Source: Glaciecola sp. HTCC2999 (GTDB lineage Bacteria; Pseudomonadota; Gammaproteobacteria; Enterobacterales; Alteromonadaceae). Taken from it: a DNA stretch of 43,439 nt. Shown here one piece after another: positions 7,107-15,218 of the stretch. Where the stretch lies: contig CATECQ010000030.1 in NCBI GenBank assembly GCA_949498985.1, forward strand, positions 1 to 43,439. Reading direction: 5' to 3'. The position numbers and the translations under genes were made by a program. Each line of letters opens with the position of its first letter. Position 1 is the first letter of the stretch. A model generated the notes under the pieces. It did no database searches, was not told where the DNA came from, and worked only from the letters and a program-made list of their open reading frames with translations.

Positions 7107-8837
7107 ATGACCGGTAAAATCAGTTTGTTGAGTTTTTTCCCTAAGCCAACAATCATCCAGCGTCTTATCGTACCTCTTTTAGATAGACTCCTTGGCATTA
7201 CGAAAATGGATGCCTTATACCAAAAACATAATATGCAAGGATTATCTAAAGAAGCCTTTGTCACAAAATTACTTGAGGCCCAAAGTATTACCGTTGAAAA
7301 TCAGGCTTCATTACTCGCTCAAATTCCAGAAAACGGACCGGTTGTTATCGCGAGTAATCATCCATTTGGTGGTCTAGAGGGCGTTATACTGGCTCGTTTA
7401 ATTAGTGAAAAACGACCTGATTTAAAAGTCTTGGCTAATCAAGGGCTCAAAGTATTTAAAGAACTCAAAGATTATTTTATCTTCACTAACCCCTTATCGC
7501 CTAACGATCCTAAAAACGCACCAAGCTTGCGTGCAGCAATTAACCATGTCAAAGATGGCCATCCATTATTGATATTTCCAGCAGGGCGCGTGTCATACTA
7601 TCAATCCAAGCACCAAGATATCATTGAACATCAATGGAACAAGCTTGTTTACCGTTTGGCTAAAGAAGCAAATGGGAAGTATGTTGGTGTGTTTGTACAA
7701 GGATTTAATCGCCCGTTTTTCTATACTTTAGGACGCATTTATTATCGTCTGCGGATGCTGATGTTGGCTCGAGAACTCTTAGCTAACACGCACCGTAATA
7801 TTCGTCTTGATCACACTCAGTGTATTACATTGCCACTAATGTTACCCGCACAAACTGGCGCTGATTTGTCACGGAGTTTAAGCTATGCGGTGGACAGTCG
7901 CTGGTCATATACTTGGCCAGCAGATCATAGTGCATCACAGATGGCCCCAATAGCGCCAGAAATCTCATCTGAAAGATTGCATGCAGAATTGGAAGTCTTG
8001 CCTCCTCAACAATGTCTGATCAATGTCGGTGAGTTTAGTGTGTATTGGTCAATGCAAGCCCAAACACCGCATATTGTTAATGAAATTGGACGTCTTCGAG
8101 AGAGGGTGTTTAGGATGCATAACGAAGGTTCTGGTGAGGCTTTGGACACTGATCCGTTTGATGCAACCTACACGCATCTGTTTGTACTGCATCACTCCGA
8201 TGACCATACTCGTATTATCGGCGCTTATCGTATGGGGCGGACTGATAAACTGATTGAAGAAAGTGGTTTAGACGGATTATACCTACATAAAATGTTTCAA
8301 TTCGCACCTGAATTTATCAATCAACAACGCCCTTGTTTAGAAATGGGACGTTCATTTGTTATCCCTGAATATCAACGCTCTCCTCAAGGACTCTTTATGT
8401 TATGGCGTGGCATCGGAGAGTTTATGAATGCATTTCCAGAATATCGAGTGTTATATGGCACGGTGTCGATAAGTAAACTTTATACTCCTCAAAGCGTGAG
8501 TATTATTGAACATGGATTGGTGGACGCACCTGAACATGTCATACCGCGTCATAAGTTCGAATTGTTACTACATCCTCAGCTAAAGGCATTTGGTCTGAGT
8601 CAAGGAACAACTCTATCAGAAGGATTAAGTCAGTATGTTAATACTTACTTACAAGCATTAGAAAGTGATGGAAAAGAATTACCCGTACTAGCCAAACAAT
8701 ACCAAAAATTAGGTGCAAACTTTCATGCACTTGGGATTGATAAAAGTTTCAACCATACTCCCGGATTACTGCTCAGCGTCAATATGGAAAATGTACCTGC
8801 ACGCATACAAAAACGTTTTATGGGCCGTGTATTATAA
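7107..8837 (+). CDS. Two-domain acyltransferase, OlsF-like (ornithine lipid synthesis candidate)
   Basis: The 576-residue protein joins two acyltransferases. The N-terminal half (about 60-260) is a PlsC/LPLAT-type domain: NHPFGGLE (84-91) supplies the H-x4-E catalytic motif, and FPAGRVS (157-163) is the glycerophosphate-like binding motif. The C-terminal half (about 300-500) is a GNAT-like domain of the OlsB/autoinducer-synthase-like group, with RLRERVFR, IIGAYRMG, LEMGRSFV (411-418) and LWRGIGEFM. This arrangement is that of OlsF, reported to make ornithine lipids by N-acylating ornithine with one domain and O-acylating the product with the other. Such proteins are often annotated as hemolysin-like. 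AAGGA lies 6 bases before the ATG. The gene stands alone, divergent from pyrC and convergent with the PhnA gene. The substrate is inferred from architecture only. Confidence 0.78.
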   Translation: MTGKISLLSFFPKPTIIQRLIVPLLDRLLGITKMDALYQKHNMQGLSKEAFVTKLLEAQSITVENQASLLAQIPENGPVVIASNHPFGGLEGVILARLISEKRPDLKVLANQGLKVFKELKDYFIFTNPLSPNDPKNAPSLRAAINHVKDGHPLLIFPAGRVSYYQSKHQDIIEHQWNKLVYRLAKEANGKYVGVFVQGFNRPFFYTLGRIYYRLRMLMLARELLANTHRNIRLDHTQCITLPLMLPAQTGADLSRSLSYAVDSRWSYTWPADHSASQMAPIAPEISSERLHAELEVLPPQQCLINVGEFSVYWSMQAQTPHIVNEIGRLRERVFRMHNEGSGEALDTDPFDATYTHLFVLHHSDDHTRIIGAYRMGRTDKLIEESGLDGLYLHKMFQFAPEFINQQRPCLEMGRSFVIPEYQRSPQGLFMLWRGIGEFMNAFPEYRVLYGTVSISKLYTPQSVSIIEHGLVDAPEHVIPRHKFELLLHPQLKAFGLSQGTTLSEGLSQYVNTYLQALESDGKELPVLAKQYQKLGANFHALGIDKSFNHTPGLLLSVNMENVPARIQKRFMGRVL

Positions 8838-8844
8838 GACGCCC

Positions 8845-9408
8845 TTAGTTTTTCTTGGTATATGCTGCAATAATAACAATCCGCTGACCATTGACTCGTC
8901 CTTCAATATGCAAGGGATTGTCTGACAAACCAATATTGCGCACAGGCGTACCACGTTTAGCTGTAAATCCAGCGCCTTTGACATCTAAATCTTTAATGAT
9001 GGTCACACTATCACCCGCCTTTAATATCACACCGTTTACATCTAAGGTGGGTTCGTCGTTGATGATCATACCTGCTTCGGCCCATTGCTTAACATCATCT
9101 TCGAGATACATCATATCCATACTGTCTTGCGCCCAAGTTTCTGAACTTAAACGACCCAACATACGATATGCCATAACCTGTACTGCCGGTGTTTGGGACC
9201 ACATACTTTCGTTCAAGCAGCGCCAATGATTCATATCTAATTCGACCTCACCTTGAATTTGATCATGACAAAATTTACATAACAAAATTGCGCAATTTGC
9301 AGTGGTATCGGGGGAATATTCAAGTGCAAGAGGAATAAGATGTTCATTACTTGAACATAATTCACATTGATGATTAGCGCGCTGAGCTAGGTGTTTTTCT
9401 ATAGACAT
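8845..9408 (-). CDS. PhnA-domain zinc-ribbon protein (YjdM-like)
   Basis: The 187-residue protein begins with an N-terminal zinc ribbon (C15, C18, C44, C47). A middle helical segment contains MWSQTPAVQVMAYRML. The PhnA C-terminal domain follows (about 118-187), with GDSVTIIKDLDVKGAG, KRGTPVRNI and the terminal HIEGRVNGQRIVI strand. The family was named after a gene near the phn operon, but it is not a phosphonate hydrolase in most bacteria and its role is unknown. It lies 9 bases after the DinB-like gene on the same strand and is convergent with the OlsF-like gene, 7 bases away. The family call is secure; I assign no function. Confidence 0.85.
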   Translation of the reverse strand: MSIEKHLAQRANHQCELCSSNEHLIPLALEYSPDTTANCAILLCKFCHDQIQGEVELDMNHWRCLNESMWSQTPAVQVMAYRMLGRLSSETWAQDSMDMMYLEDDVKQWAEAGMIINDEPTLDVNGVILKAGDSVTIIKDLDVKGAGFTAKRGTPVRNIGLSDNPLHIEGRVNGQRIVIIAAYTKKN

Positions 9409-9417
9409 ATTGATGAC

Positions 9418-9924
9418 TCAATTTTGTAGAGATGCTTGATAAGAAATAGTCGATGGCGCTAAGCCGAAATGCTTATCAACCTTGCCACCTTGTATCTGTC
9501 GGATCAGTTTAATTAAAGCGTAGTGATGAATAGCATGCGAGGAACAAAATTGTAATTCACGTGCAACTGTTGAAATCATGCTAACACTTTGAGCTTGTTT
9601 GACATCTATTTCAGAGATTACACTAATTTGCTTTTGAATATCTGATTCTGTCAATGCTTCTAGCCGTTGTTGAATATGCTTTAATTGTGCCGTCGCAATT
9701 TGAACAGATGTTTCCATTTCACTATTGCGTGAGCGAAGATTGTAATTGATTGTTAATGACGTGATGCCTGTTAATAAATTATCAAAGTGCTCAATGACAT
9801 GTCTTATATGCTGACCAATTGATGCACTGAACAATGGTTCACATATATTTGAATATTCGTTGTCACTGAGTGTGGACAATAGAGTGATCGATTGTTCGAG
9901 CACTTCACTATGACTGTTAAGCAT
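9418..9924 (-). CDS. DinB-fold family protein
   Basis: This 168-residue helical protein resembles the DinB/DUF664 four-helix-bundle group. The segments IGQHIRHVIEHFDNLL (about 36-51) and RELQFCSSHAIHHYALI (about 122-138) carry the spaced histidines that bind a metal ion in this fold. Known members act as thiol-dependent transferases, for example with bacillithiol or mycothiol in Gram-positives; the gammaproteobacterial members are uncharacterised. AAGGA lies 5 bases before the ATG. It overlaps nothing and precedes the PhnA-domain gene by 9 bases, suggesting a two-gene transcript. The name DinB does not imply polymerase IV or DNA damage induction here. Confidence 0.75.
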   Translation of the reverse strand: MLNSHSEVLEQSITLLSTLSDNEYSNICEPLFSASIGQHIRHVIEHFDNLLTGITSLTINYNLRSRNSEMETSVQIATAQLKHIQQRLEALTESDIQKQISVISEIDVKQAQSVSMISTVARELQFCSSHAIHHYALIKLIRQIQGGKVDKHFGLAPSTISYQASLQN

Positions 9925-10030
9925 CTAAATCCTTATATCAAATCGAATATCTCATGCAAATTCCTTAGCATATTCGCCAATCCTTCATAGCTTACTACCG
10001 CTAATTAAAAAATGCCAATTAAGTCATTAC

Positions 10031-10570
10031 TTAATCATGTTTAACATAAATCATATGACGAGTATCAAACCCATTTTGTTTTGCGAATGTTATTAGCTGT
10101 TCAGTGATCTCAGTTGCTAATGTCTTTTGTCGAGATAGTATCCATAAATAATCAGTGTCCGGCCCCGTAATAAGGGCATATTGGTAATCTGCATCTAACT
10201 TTGCCACAACATAACTGGCATAAAATGGACCAAAAAATGAGACTTTGAGATGACCAACACTGTCATCTGAGACAAAGTAAGCTTTGCCATTGGCTCGGCT
10301 CATTTGCCCAGTTGCGACTTCCACTCCTTGATTCAATACATCAATACCACCATCATTACGTAAAGTGTAAGTAGCCGATATATGTTCTAGCCCGCGTTCA
10401 AAAGGATGATCCAATCTGGCAATTTCATACCAGGTACCTAAGTAGCGTGCCTTATCAAAATTCTCTACTGGAACAATTCCACTAGGCACACTTGTACAAG
10501 CACCTAAGCAAACGATGACAACAATTCCTCTGAATAAGCGGCTGATCGACAATATAGAAACAGGTATCAT
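10031..10570 (-). CDS. blc: Outer-membrane lipocalin lipoprotein, Blc type
   Basis: The N-terminus is a lipoprotein signal, with hydrophobic residues 11-22 and lipobox LGAC with C25 as the lipidated residue. The mature part is a bacterial lipocalin: GTWYEIARLDHPFERG (45-60) is the lipocalin signature with the conserved GxW. FFGPFYASYVVAKLD and YLWILSRQKTL are the later strands. Blc-type proteins bind fatty acids or lysophospholipids and are anchored in the outer membrane, being induced by envelope stress in E. coli. The length of 179 residues is normal. GAGG lies 5 bases before the ATG. The gene stands after the folE terminator, so it has its own promoter or is read weakly from upstream. Confidence 0.9.
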   Translation of the reverse strand: MIPVSILSISRLFRGIVVIVCLGACTSVPSGIVPVENFDKARYLGTWYEIARLDHPFERGLEHISATYTLRNDGGIDVLNQGVEVATGQMSRANGKAYFVSDDSVGHLKVSFFGPFYASYVVAKLDADYQYALITGPDTDYLWILSRQKTLATEITEQLITFAKQNGFDTRHMIYVKHD

Positions 10571-10593
10571 AAAGACCTCAAAATTAAGACAGT

Positions 10594-10629
10594 TGAAAAA
10601 AAACCCAAGTCACTTGCATGACCTGGGTT
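10594..10629 (-). terminator. Intrinsic terminator after folE
   Basis: The arms AACCCAAGTCA (10602-10612) and TGACCTGGGTT (10619-10629) pair with one mismatch around a 6-base loop. On the minus strand the stem ends in TTGGG followed by seven T. It lies about 30 bases past the folE stop and separates folE from the lipocalin gene. Confidence 0.8.
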
Positions 10630-10658
10630 CATTGAATATAAAAACTAGTTCAGTAATG

Positions 10659-11342
10659 CTAAACGAAAAACTCTTTACGTAAATCAGGATTAGTTTTAAA
10701 ACCACCTCCCAGCGCAGAAGTTTTTGTATAAGATTTACTATCTTTGATACCTCGGGCTTTTACACAGTAATGTGTCGCATTAATGCTCACCGCAACATCT
10801 TGTGTACCCGTTAATGCCTGCAAGGCCACCATAATTTGTTGAGTTAAGCGTTCTTGCACCTGTGGGCGCTGGGCAAAAAAAGCAACTAAACGATTTATTT
10901 TCGATAATCCAATCACCGTTTGCTTAGGGATATAAGCCACTGATGCTGTACCATCAATGGTCACAAAGTGATGCTCGCAAGTACTCGTTAAAGAGACATC
11001 GGATACCATAACCGGTTGGTCAATTTTCATTTTATTTTCAATTTGGGTGATTTTTGGAAAATTTCTATAATCTAACCCAGAAAAGATCTCATTTACGTAC
11101 ATTTTGGCAATACGTTTAGGTGTATCACTTAAACTGTCATCATTTAAATCGAGACCCAGTGCATCCATCATTTCTGTCATGGCATGCATAATTTTGGAGC
11201 GCTTTTCATCATCCGTATAGTCATTTTGAACCATCGGTGTTTCTAACCCTTGTTCAATGAGGGCAGTACGAACAAGCGCAGCTTCTTTGGTGATCGCAGG
11301 CTCAAGAGCTTCACGTGCAATCACTGCTTTTTTTGCTAACAT
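10659..11342 (-). CDS. folE: GTP cyclohydrolase I
   Basis: FolE converts GTP to 7,8-dihydroneopterin triphosphate, the first step of folate and tetrahydromonapterin synthesis. From residue 17 the 227-residue protein aligns without gaps to the E. coli enzyme as I recall it. It has zinc ligands C122 and H125 (TCEHHF) and C193 (HYCVKARG), plus the GLSKINR and [15 protein letters not shown] segments of the active-site shell. The first 16 residues are extra. The ATG at 11342 has only a weak GGA site. The gene is divergent from folM, and an inverted repeat of TTACGTATA-type half-sites lies 19-40 bases upstream of its start. A terminator follows. This is the Zn-dependent FolE1 type, not FolE2. Confidence 0.96.
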   Translation of the reverse strand: MLAKKAVIAREALEPAITKEAALVRTALIEQGLETPMVQNDYTDDEKRSKIMHAMTEMMDALGLDLNDDSLSDTPKRIAKMYVNEIFSGLDYRNFPKITQIENKMKIDQPVMVSDVSLTSTCEHHFVTIDGTASVAYIPKQTVIGLSKINRLVAFFAQRPQVQERLTQQIMVALQALTGTQDVAVSINATHYCVKARGIKDSKSYTKTSALGGGFKTNPDLRKEFFV

Positions 11343-11360
11343 AAGTCAATCCGTCATTAG

Positions 11361-11382
11361 TTACGTATAGTCTTATACGTTA
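11361..11382. promoter_or_regulatory. Operator-like inverted repeat upstream of folE
   Basis: TTACGTATA (11361-11369) and TATACGTTA (11374-11382) form an inverted repeat with 8 of 9 matching positions and a 4-base spacer. It lies just before the folE start, where a repressor could block transcription. I do not recognise the regulator. Confidence 0.4.
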
Positions 11383-11516
11383 ATATCTCACGATAGGGTT
11401 AAAAAAATCTAATAAATTTAATACGTTACTACTATTAGTTCGCAAACTGTTCTAATTACACGTTTTAATTAACCAATATCAATTTAGATACTTGTCTAAT
11501 AAACCAGAATCGCCAG

Positions 11517-11543
11517 TTTACGTATCAACTTCAATAACGTAAA
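11517..11543. promoter_or_regulatory. Operator-like inverted repeat upstream of folM
   Basis: TTTACGTAT (11517-11525) and TAACGTAAA (11535-11543) form an inverted repeat with 8 of 9 matching positions and a 9-base spacer, ending 43 bases before the folM start. The half-site resembles that of the repeat near folE, which suggests one regulator for both genes. The spacing differs, so the two sites may not be equivalent. Confidence 0.35.
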
Positions 11544-11586
11544 TTAATTACCACTAATTACCCTACAATTTGTCAAGGATACCATT

Positions 11587-12294
11587 TTGCAAGCTCCAAT
11601 ACTAATCACCGGCGGCGCCCAACGCCTCGGACTGGCGATGGCGGAATCGTTACTCGACCAAGGCCATGAACTTATCATCACCTATCGCTCTCATAAACCT
11701 CTTGTTGAGACACTTGCCCAACGAGGAGCGATGATGGTCCCTTGTGACTTTGCCATCCCTGCACACATCACTCAATTATGTGAAACGGTAAATGCATCCT
11801 GTGAATCTTTGCGGGCGATTATCCATAATGCATCAGATTGGGACAAAGAAGCGAGTACCGATGACTATGCCGCATTGATGCAAAAAATGATACAAGTGCA
11901 TGCTCAGGCCCCTTATCAAATTAACCTTGCCTTACAAAGTAAACTCCTGGCTTTTACTGGGGTTGCAGATATTATTCACATGACGGATTATGTTCAGACC
12001 ACTGGCAGCCAAAAACACATAGCTTATGCAGCAAGTAAAGCAGCGCTTCATAATCTCACCTTATCATTTGCTCAGTTATTAGCCCCTGATGTAAAAGTGA
12101 ATAGCATTGCGCCAGCACTACTCATGTTTAACGAACATGATTCTGCTGAATACCGAGCAAAATCCTTAAAGAAATCGATATTAGAGATTTGCCCAGGTGC
12201 GCAAGAGGCAGTTAAGGCTATGCATTTTTTATTTGATAGTGATTTTGTAACCGGTCAAACGATGCATTTGGATGGTGGTCGACATTTGAAGTAA
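11587..12294 (+). CDS. folM: Dihydromonapterin reductase FolM
   Basis: FolM is a short-chain dehydrogenase that reduces dihydromonapterin (and weakly dihydrofolate) with NADPH, giving the tetrahydromonapterin cofactor. The 235-residue protein shows the N-terminal TGGAQRLG nucleotide-binding glycine motif, HNASDWDKE, the catalytic pair in HIAYAASKAALHN (Tyr and Lys), VNSIAPALLMFNEHD and the C-terminal LDGGRHLK. The last two segments are specific to FolM rather than other SDRs. The start is TTG at 11587 with AAGGA 7 bases upstream; no ATG is available before the glycine motif. It diverges from folE. FolX, the epimerase between the two enzymes, is not in the window. Confidence 0.93.
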   Translation: MQAPILITGGAQRLGLAMAESLLDQGHELIITYRSHKPLVETLAQRGAMMVPCDFAIPAHITQLCETVNASCESLRAIIHNASDWDKEASTDDYAALMQKMIQVHAQAPYQINLALQSKLLAFTGVADIIHMTDYVQTTGSQKHIAYAASKAALHNLTLSFAQLLAPDVKVNSIAPALLMFNEHDSAEYRAKSLKKSILEICPGAQEAVKAMHFLFDSDFVTGQTMHLDGGRHLK

Positions 12295-12417
12295 TAGGTA
12301 GAACTTCTTTTCATGAGCTATTATTTTGACGATGAAAAATATCTTTACTGACATGGTCTTTCAGTGTCCTGTAAAATACAAAAATACATGTAAATTTGAC
12401 TAAGGCTTTTATCTCAC

Positions 12418-13488
12418 ATGGCTGACCAACTTCTACCTGAATGGGTATCCCAAGAAGCGCTTATCTTAGCTTACCCTCACTCTAATACTGATTGGCATTC
12501 ATGGCTTACAGAAGCTCGCGCGGTATATCATGAGGTGATTCAACACATTATCAACGCTTCGGGTGTTGTATTATTATTAACGGATAAAACTGACATCAAA
12601 GCTCTCAATGCTCGCTATGCACAAGTACCAGGTATAATTATCATTGAAGCTAAGTTCAATGATACCTGGGTACGTGATTATGGGTTTTTAACCGTCGAAC
12701 ATAATGATACTTTGCAAGCGATTGAGTTTGAATTTAATGGTTGGGGAAATAAATTCAATGCTGATTTAGACACACAAGTTAATCGACGTTACTTATCCCC
12801 ACTATTAGCTTCTCCACTGATAAGCTACCCAGAAATTGTTGAAGGTGGCGCTTTGGAAATAAATAGTAGTGGGCACTTACTATCAACAGCCAATTGTTTA
12901 TTCCACAAGGCGCGAAACCCTGATTTAAATAGTGCTAATTACCAAGCACTATTTACTCGCACATTAGGCGCTCAAAACATCACTATTTTAGAACATGGTC
13001 ATTTAGAAAATGATGATACTGATGGCCATATTGATACATTGGCACGCTTTAGTCTTGATAACGACATTGTCTATCAAGGGGCACAAAACCGAGTTACAGA
13101 CCCACACTTTAGTGATTTATCTAATATGGCTCAAGAGTTACGTCAAGCTTTTCCTGATGCCACACTGTATGCATTACCTTTACCCATGGTCCGTCATATA
13201 GAAGATGATGGTACGAGTACTCGATTACCGGCTTCCTATGCTAATTATGTGATCTTTAATGACGTCTTGCTCGCGCCTATTTATGATGCACCAGAAGATA
13301 AGGATGCCCTTGACATACTTAAACTAGCTTATCCTCATCATCAGATAATACCGATAAACTGTTCAGCATTAGTTAAACAATATGGTTCGCTTCATTGTAT
13401 CACGATGCAAGTACCGAAAGGTTTACTCCAGCCAAGATTTATTGAAAAGGCATTAAGGGGTTCATACGTGCTAGATCCCCATCAGTAA
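12418..13488 (+). CDS. aguA: Agmatine deiminase
   Basis: AguA hydrolyses agmatine to N-carbamoylputrescine and ammonia. The 356-residue protein is a peptidyl-arginine-deiminase-fold enzyme. Visible active-site elements are NDTWVRDYG (81-89), EFNGWGNKF, VEGGALEINSSGHLL, the catalytic histidine in DGHIDTLARF (H204) and the nucleophile Cys327 in GSLHCIT. The variant GSLHCIT replaces the GGNIHCIT of some family members but keeps the Cys. The ribosome-binding site is weak (AAGG about 12 bases before the ATG). aguB follows after 54 bases on the same strand and uses its product. Arginine decarboxylase, which would supply agmatine, is not in the window. Confidence 0.93.
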   Translation: MADQLLPEWVSQEALILAYPHSNTDWHSWLTEARAVYHEVIQHIINASGVVLLLTDKTDIKALNARYAQVPGIIIIEAKFNDTWVRDYGFLTVEHNDTLQAIEFEFNGWGNKFNADLDTQVNRRYLSPLLASPLISYPEIVEGGALEINSSGHLLSTANCLFHKARNPDLNSANYQALFTRTLGAQNITILEHGHLENDDTDGHIDTLARFSLDNDIVYQGAQNRVTDPHFSDLSNMAQELRQAFPDATLYALPLPMVRHIEDDGTSTRLPASYANYVIFNDVLLAPIYDAPEDKDALDILKLAYPHHQIIPINCSALVKQYGSLHCITMQVPKGLLQPRFIEKALRGSYVLDPHQ

Positions 13489-13542
13489 TTTTTATATCAT
13501 CCGTCTAAGATTTAAATGATATACCACCTAATTGAGAGCAAC

Positions 13543-14433
13543 ATGCAAACATCTACGGTTAAGGTTGGCGTTGTCCAACAAGCGATTTCTGGTAATGATA
13601 AATACCTAAACTGGCAACAAAGCGCTGACCAAATCGCTTTATTAGCGGAGCAAGGATGTCGCTGTATTTTGCTACAAGAGTTACATTCCACTTTATATTT
13701 CTGCCAAACAGAAGATACCAAAGTATTTGATTTAGCTGAGCCTTTAGAAGGCGAAGCACATGTATTTTTTGGTGCTTTGGCGGCTAAATTTAATATCGTT
13801 TTAATTACTTCGATGTTTGAGAAACGTGCCACCGGCCTTTATCACAACACAGCTGTAGTTTATGACTGTAGTACCGAAATAGCCGGTATTTATCGTAAAA
13901 TGCATATTCCTGATGATCCCGGCTTTTATGAAAAATTCTATTTTACGCCGGGTGATTTAGGTTTTACACCTATTGATACATCTATCGGTAAACTAGGAGT
14001 GTTAGTCTGCTGGGACCAGTGGTATCCAGAAGCAGCTCGTTTGATGGCAATGGCAGGTGCGGAAATATTATTTTATCCCACTGCGATTGGTTGGGACCCA
14101 AACGACACGCTAGATGAACAAACTCGTCAACACGCAGCGTGGCAGATCATTCAACGCAGCCATGCAGTGGCGAATTCAGTTCCTGTGGTTGTGGCTAATC
14201 GAACAGGATTTGAGTTATCACCCAATGGTGATGACGGGATCCAATTTTGGGGGACAAGTTTTGTCGCCGGTCCACAAGGAGAAATGTTAGCGCAAGCCAG
14301 TACTGACCATCCAGAAAATTTAATCGTTGAAATTGATTTACACCGCTCTGAAGCGATTAAGCGCATATGGCCATATTTCCGTGATCGACGAATCGATGAT
14401 TATCACGATTTGGTAAAACGCTGGCGCGATTAA
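13543..14433 (+). CDS. aguB: N-carbamoylputrescine amidase
   Basis: AguB hydrolyses N-carbamoylputrescine to putrescine, CO2 and ammonia, completing the pathway begun by AguA. It is a nitrilase-superfamily enzyme of 296 residues with the Glu-Lys-Cys triad visible: E46 in LLQELH, K119 in YRKMHIPDD and C156 in VCWDQWYPEAAR. PGFYEKFYFTPGDLGF and the C-terminal WPYFRDRRID are typical of AguB. I chose the ATG at 13543, with GAGAG 4 bases upstream and MQTSTVKVGVVQ as the start. An ATG at 13516 is in frame but would add nine unconserved residues. It is convergent with pdeM, 13 bases away. Confidence 0.94.
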   Translation: MQTSTVKVGVVQQAISGNDKYLNWQQSADQIALLAEQGCRCILLQELHSTLYFCQTEDTKVFDLAEPLEGEAHVFFGALAAKFNIVLITSMFEKRATGLYHNTAVVYDCSTEIAGIYRKMHIPDDPGFYEKFYFTPGDLGFTPIDTSIGKLGVLVCWDQWYPEAARLMAMAGAEILFYPTAIGWDPNDTLDEQTRQHAAWQIIQRSHAVANSVPVVVANRTGFELSPNGDDGIQFWGTSFVAGPQGEMLAQASTDHPENLIVEIDLHRSEAIKRIWPYFRDRRIDDYHDLVKRWRD

Positions 14434-14446
14434 ATTTCGCTAGTGA

Positions 14447-15172
14447 CTATGTATGTGGTGAATTCACCACATAAGCTTTATCCTGTAAGCACATGACGCA
14501 TGACCAGGTTTGTTTATCCGGATTTAATACAGAGTTAAATGCTTCATCAGTAATGTCCAAACCGCCAGTATAAACCCCTAAGCTAGGCATAATCATGATA
14601 CGACCATCCTTGACAAAACACTTACCTCGAAGGGTTTGTCGTTTCCGTGTTATCTGCATTTTAGGATGAAAATGACCGATGATTGCGTACTGTTTTGGCA
14701 ACATTTCGTCTTCATAAACAGGCTCATGACTCAACATAATGTTCTCAATTAATAACGTCTTAACGACTTCACCTGGAAAGTTTTCTGGAAACTGAGGATC
14801 GTGATTGCCTATCACCCAAATCCAACGTGAAACTCGTTTTATCAGCTCGAATAATGTGGCTTGATCTGTGTGATTGACACGTTCAAAAGCACGACGGTCA
14901 TGAAAACTATCACCTAAACAAACCACTGTATCAGGATGATAAATATCAATCAGCTGTTGCATAAAAATAAGCGTTTGGCGAGTATCTAGAGTAGGGACAG
15001 GATTTCCATGTTGAGCCAGAAAGCTACCTTTCTCAAAATGTAGATCGCTAATAATCAACACACCTTGTTTTGGCCAAAATAATGCGCCTTTACTATCGAC
15101 AACCCAAGCTTGGTCAGCAAAGCGCCACAGACAGGCATGCTGATGGTTGATATGTTGTTCTATCGGCTGCAT
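14447..15172 (-). CDS. pdeM: Ligase-associated metallophosphoesterase/endonuclease PdeM
   Basis: This calcineurin-like phosphoesterase belongs to the group found with Lhr-core helicase, a beta-CASP-like exonuclease and an ATP-dependent DNA ligase. The related Pseudomonas enzyme is a manganese-dependent DNA nuclease/phosphodiesterase. Metal ligands are visible in order: D43 and H45 (SDLHFEKG), D88 (LGDSFHD), N123 and H124 (GNHDP), H149 (SHEP), H167 and H169 (GHFHPK). The 241-residue length is normal. It starts 46 bases after the helicase gene on the same strand, so the two are probably one transcript. Its last codons lie in a perfect 22-base palindrome, and it meets aguB tail to tail. Confidence 0.9.
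   Translation of the reverse strand: MQPIEQHINHQHACLWRFADQAWVVDSKGALFWPKQGVLIISDLHFEKGSFLAQHGNPVPTLDTRQTLIFMQQLIDIYHPDTVVCLGDSFHDRRAFERVNHTDQATLFELIKRVSRWIWVIGNHDPQFPENFPGEVVKTLLIENIMLSHEPVYEDEMLPKQYAIIGHFHPKMQITRKRQTLRGKCFVKDGRIMIMPSLGVYTGGLDITDEAFNSVLNPDKQTWSCVMCLQDKAYVVNSPHT
14452..14473. repeat. Perfect loopless palindrome at the aguB/pdeM junction
   Basis: The 11-base arm TATGTGGTGAA (14452-14462) is followed directly by its exact reverse complement TTCACCACATA (14463-14473), centred on an EcoRI-like GAATTC. It covers the last codons of pdeM and lies just past the aguB stop. No T-run follows on either strand, so it is not a standard intrinsic terminator, though as RNA it could form a stable hairpin between convergent genes. 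Confidence 0.6.
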
Positions 15173-15218
15173 GTTTTGTAGAAACCTGGCGTCGATGTCT
15201 CGTTATATCTGATTTTTA

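Noticed and set aside
7046-7264. Minus-strand open frame across the start of the OlsF-like gene
   Set aside because: It lies mostly inside a well-supported gene on the other strand and has no recognisable domain.
8891-9229. Plus-strand open frame of 112 codons opposite the PhnA-domain gene
   Set aside because: It is the antisense of conserved coding sequence and its translation looks like no protein family.
13317-13488. Defective active site in agmatine deiminase (GSLHCIT in place of GGNIHCIT)
   Set aside because: The nucleophilic Cys327 is intact and this wording occurs in other proteobacterial agmatine deiminases as I recall them.
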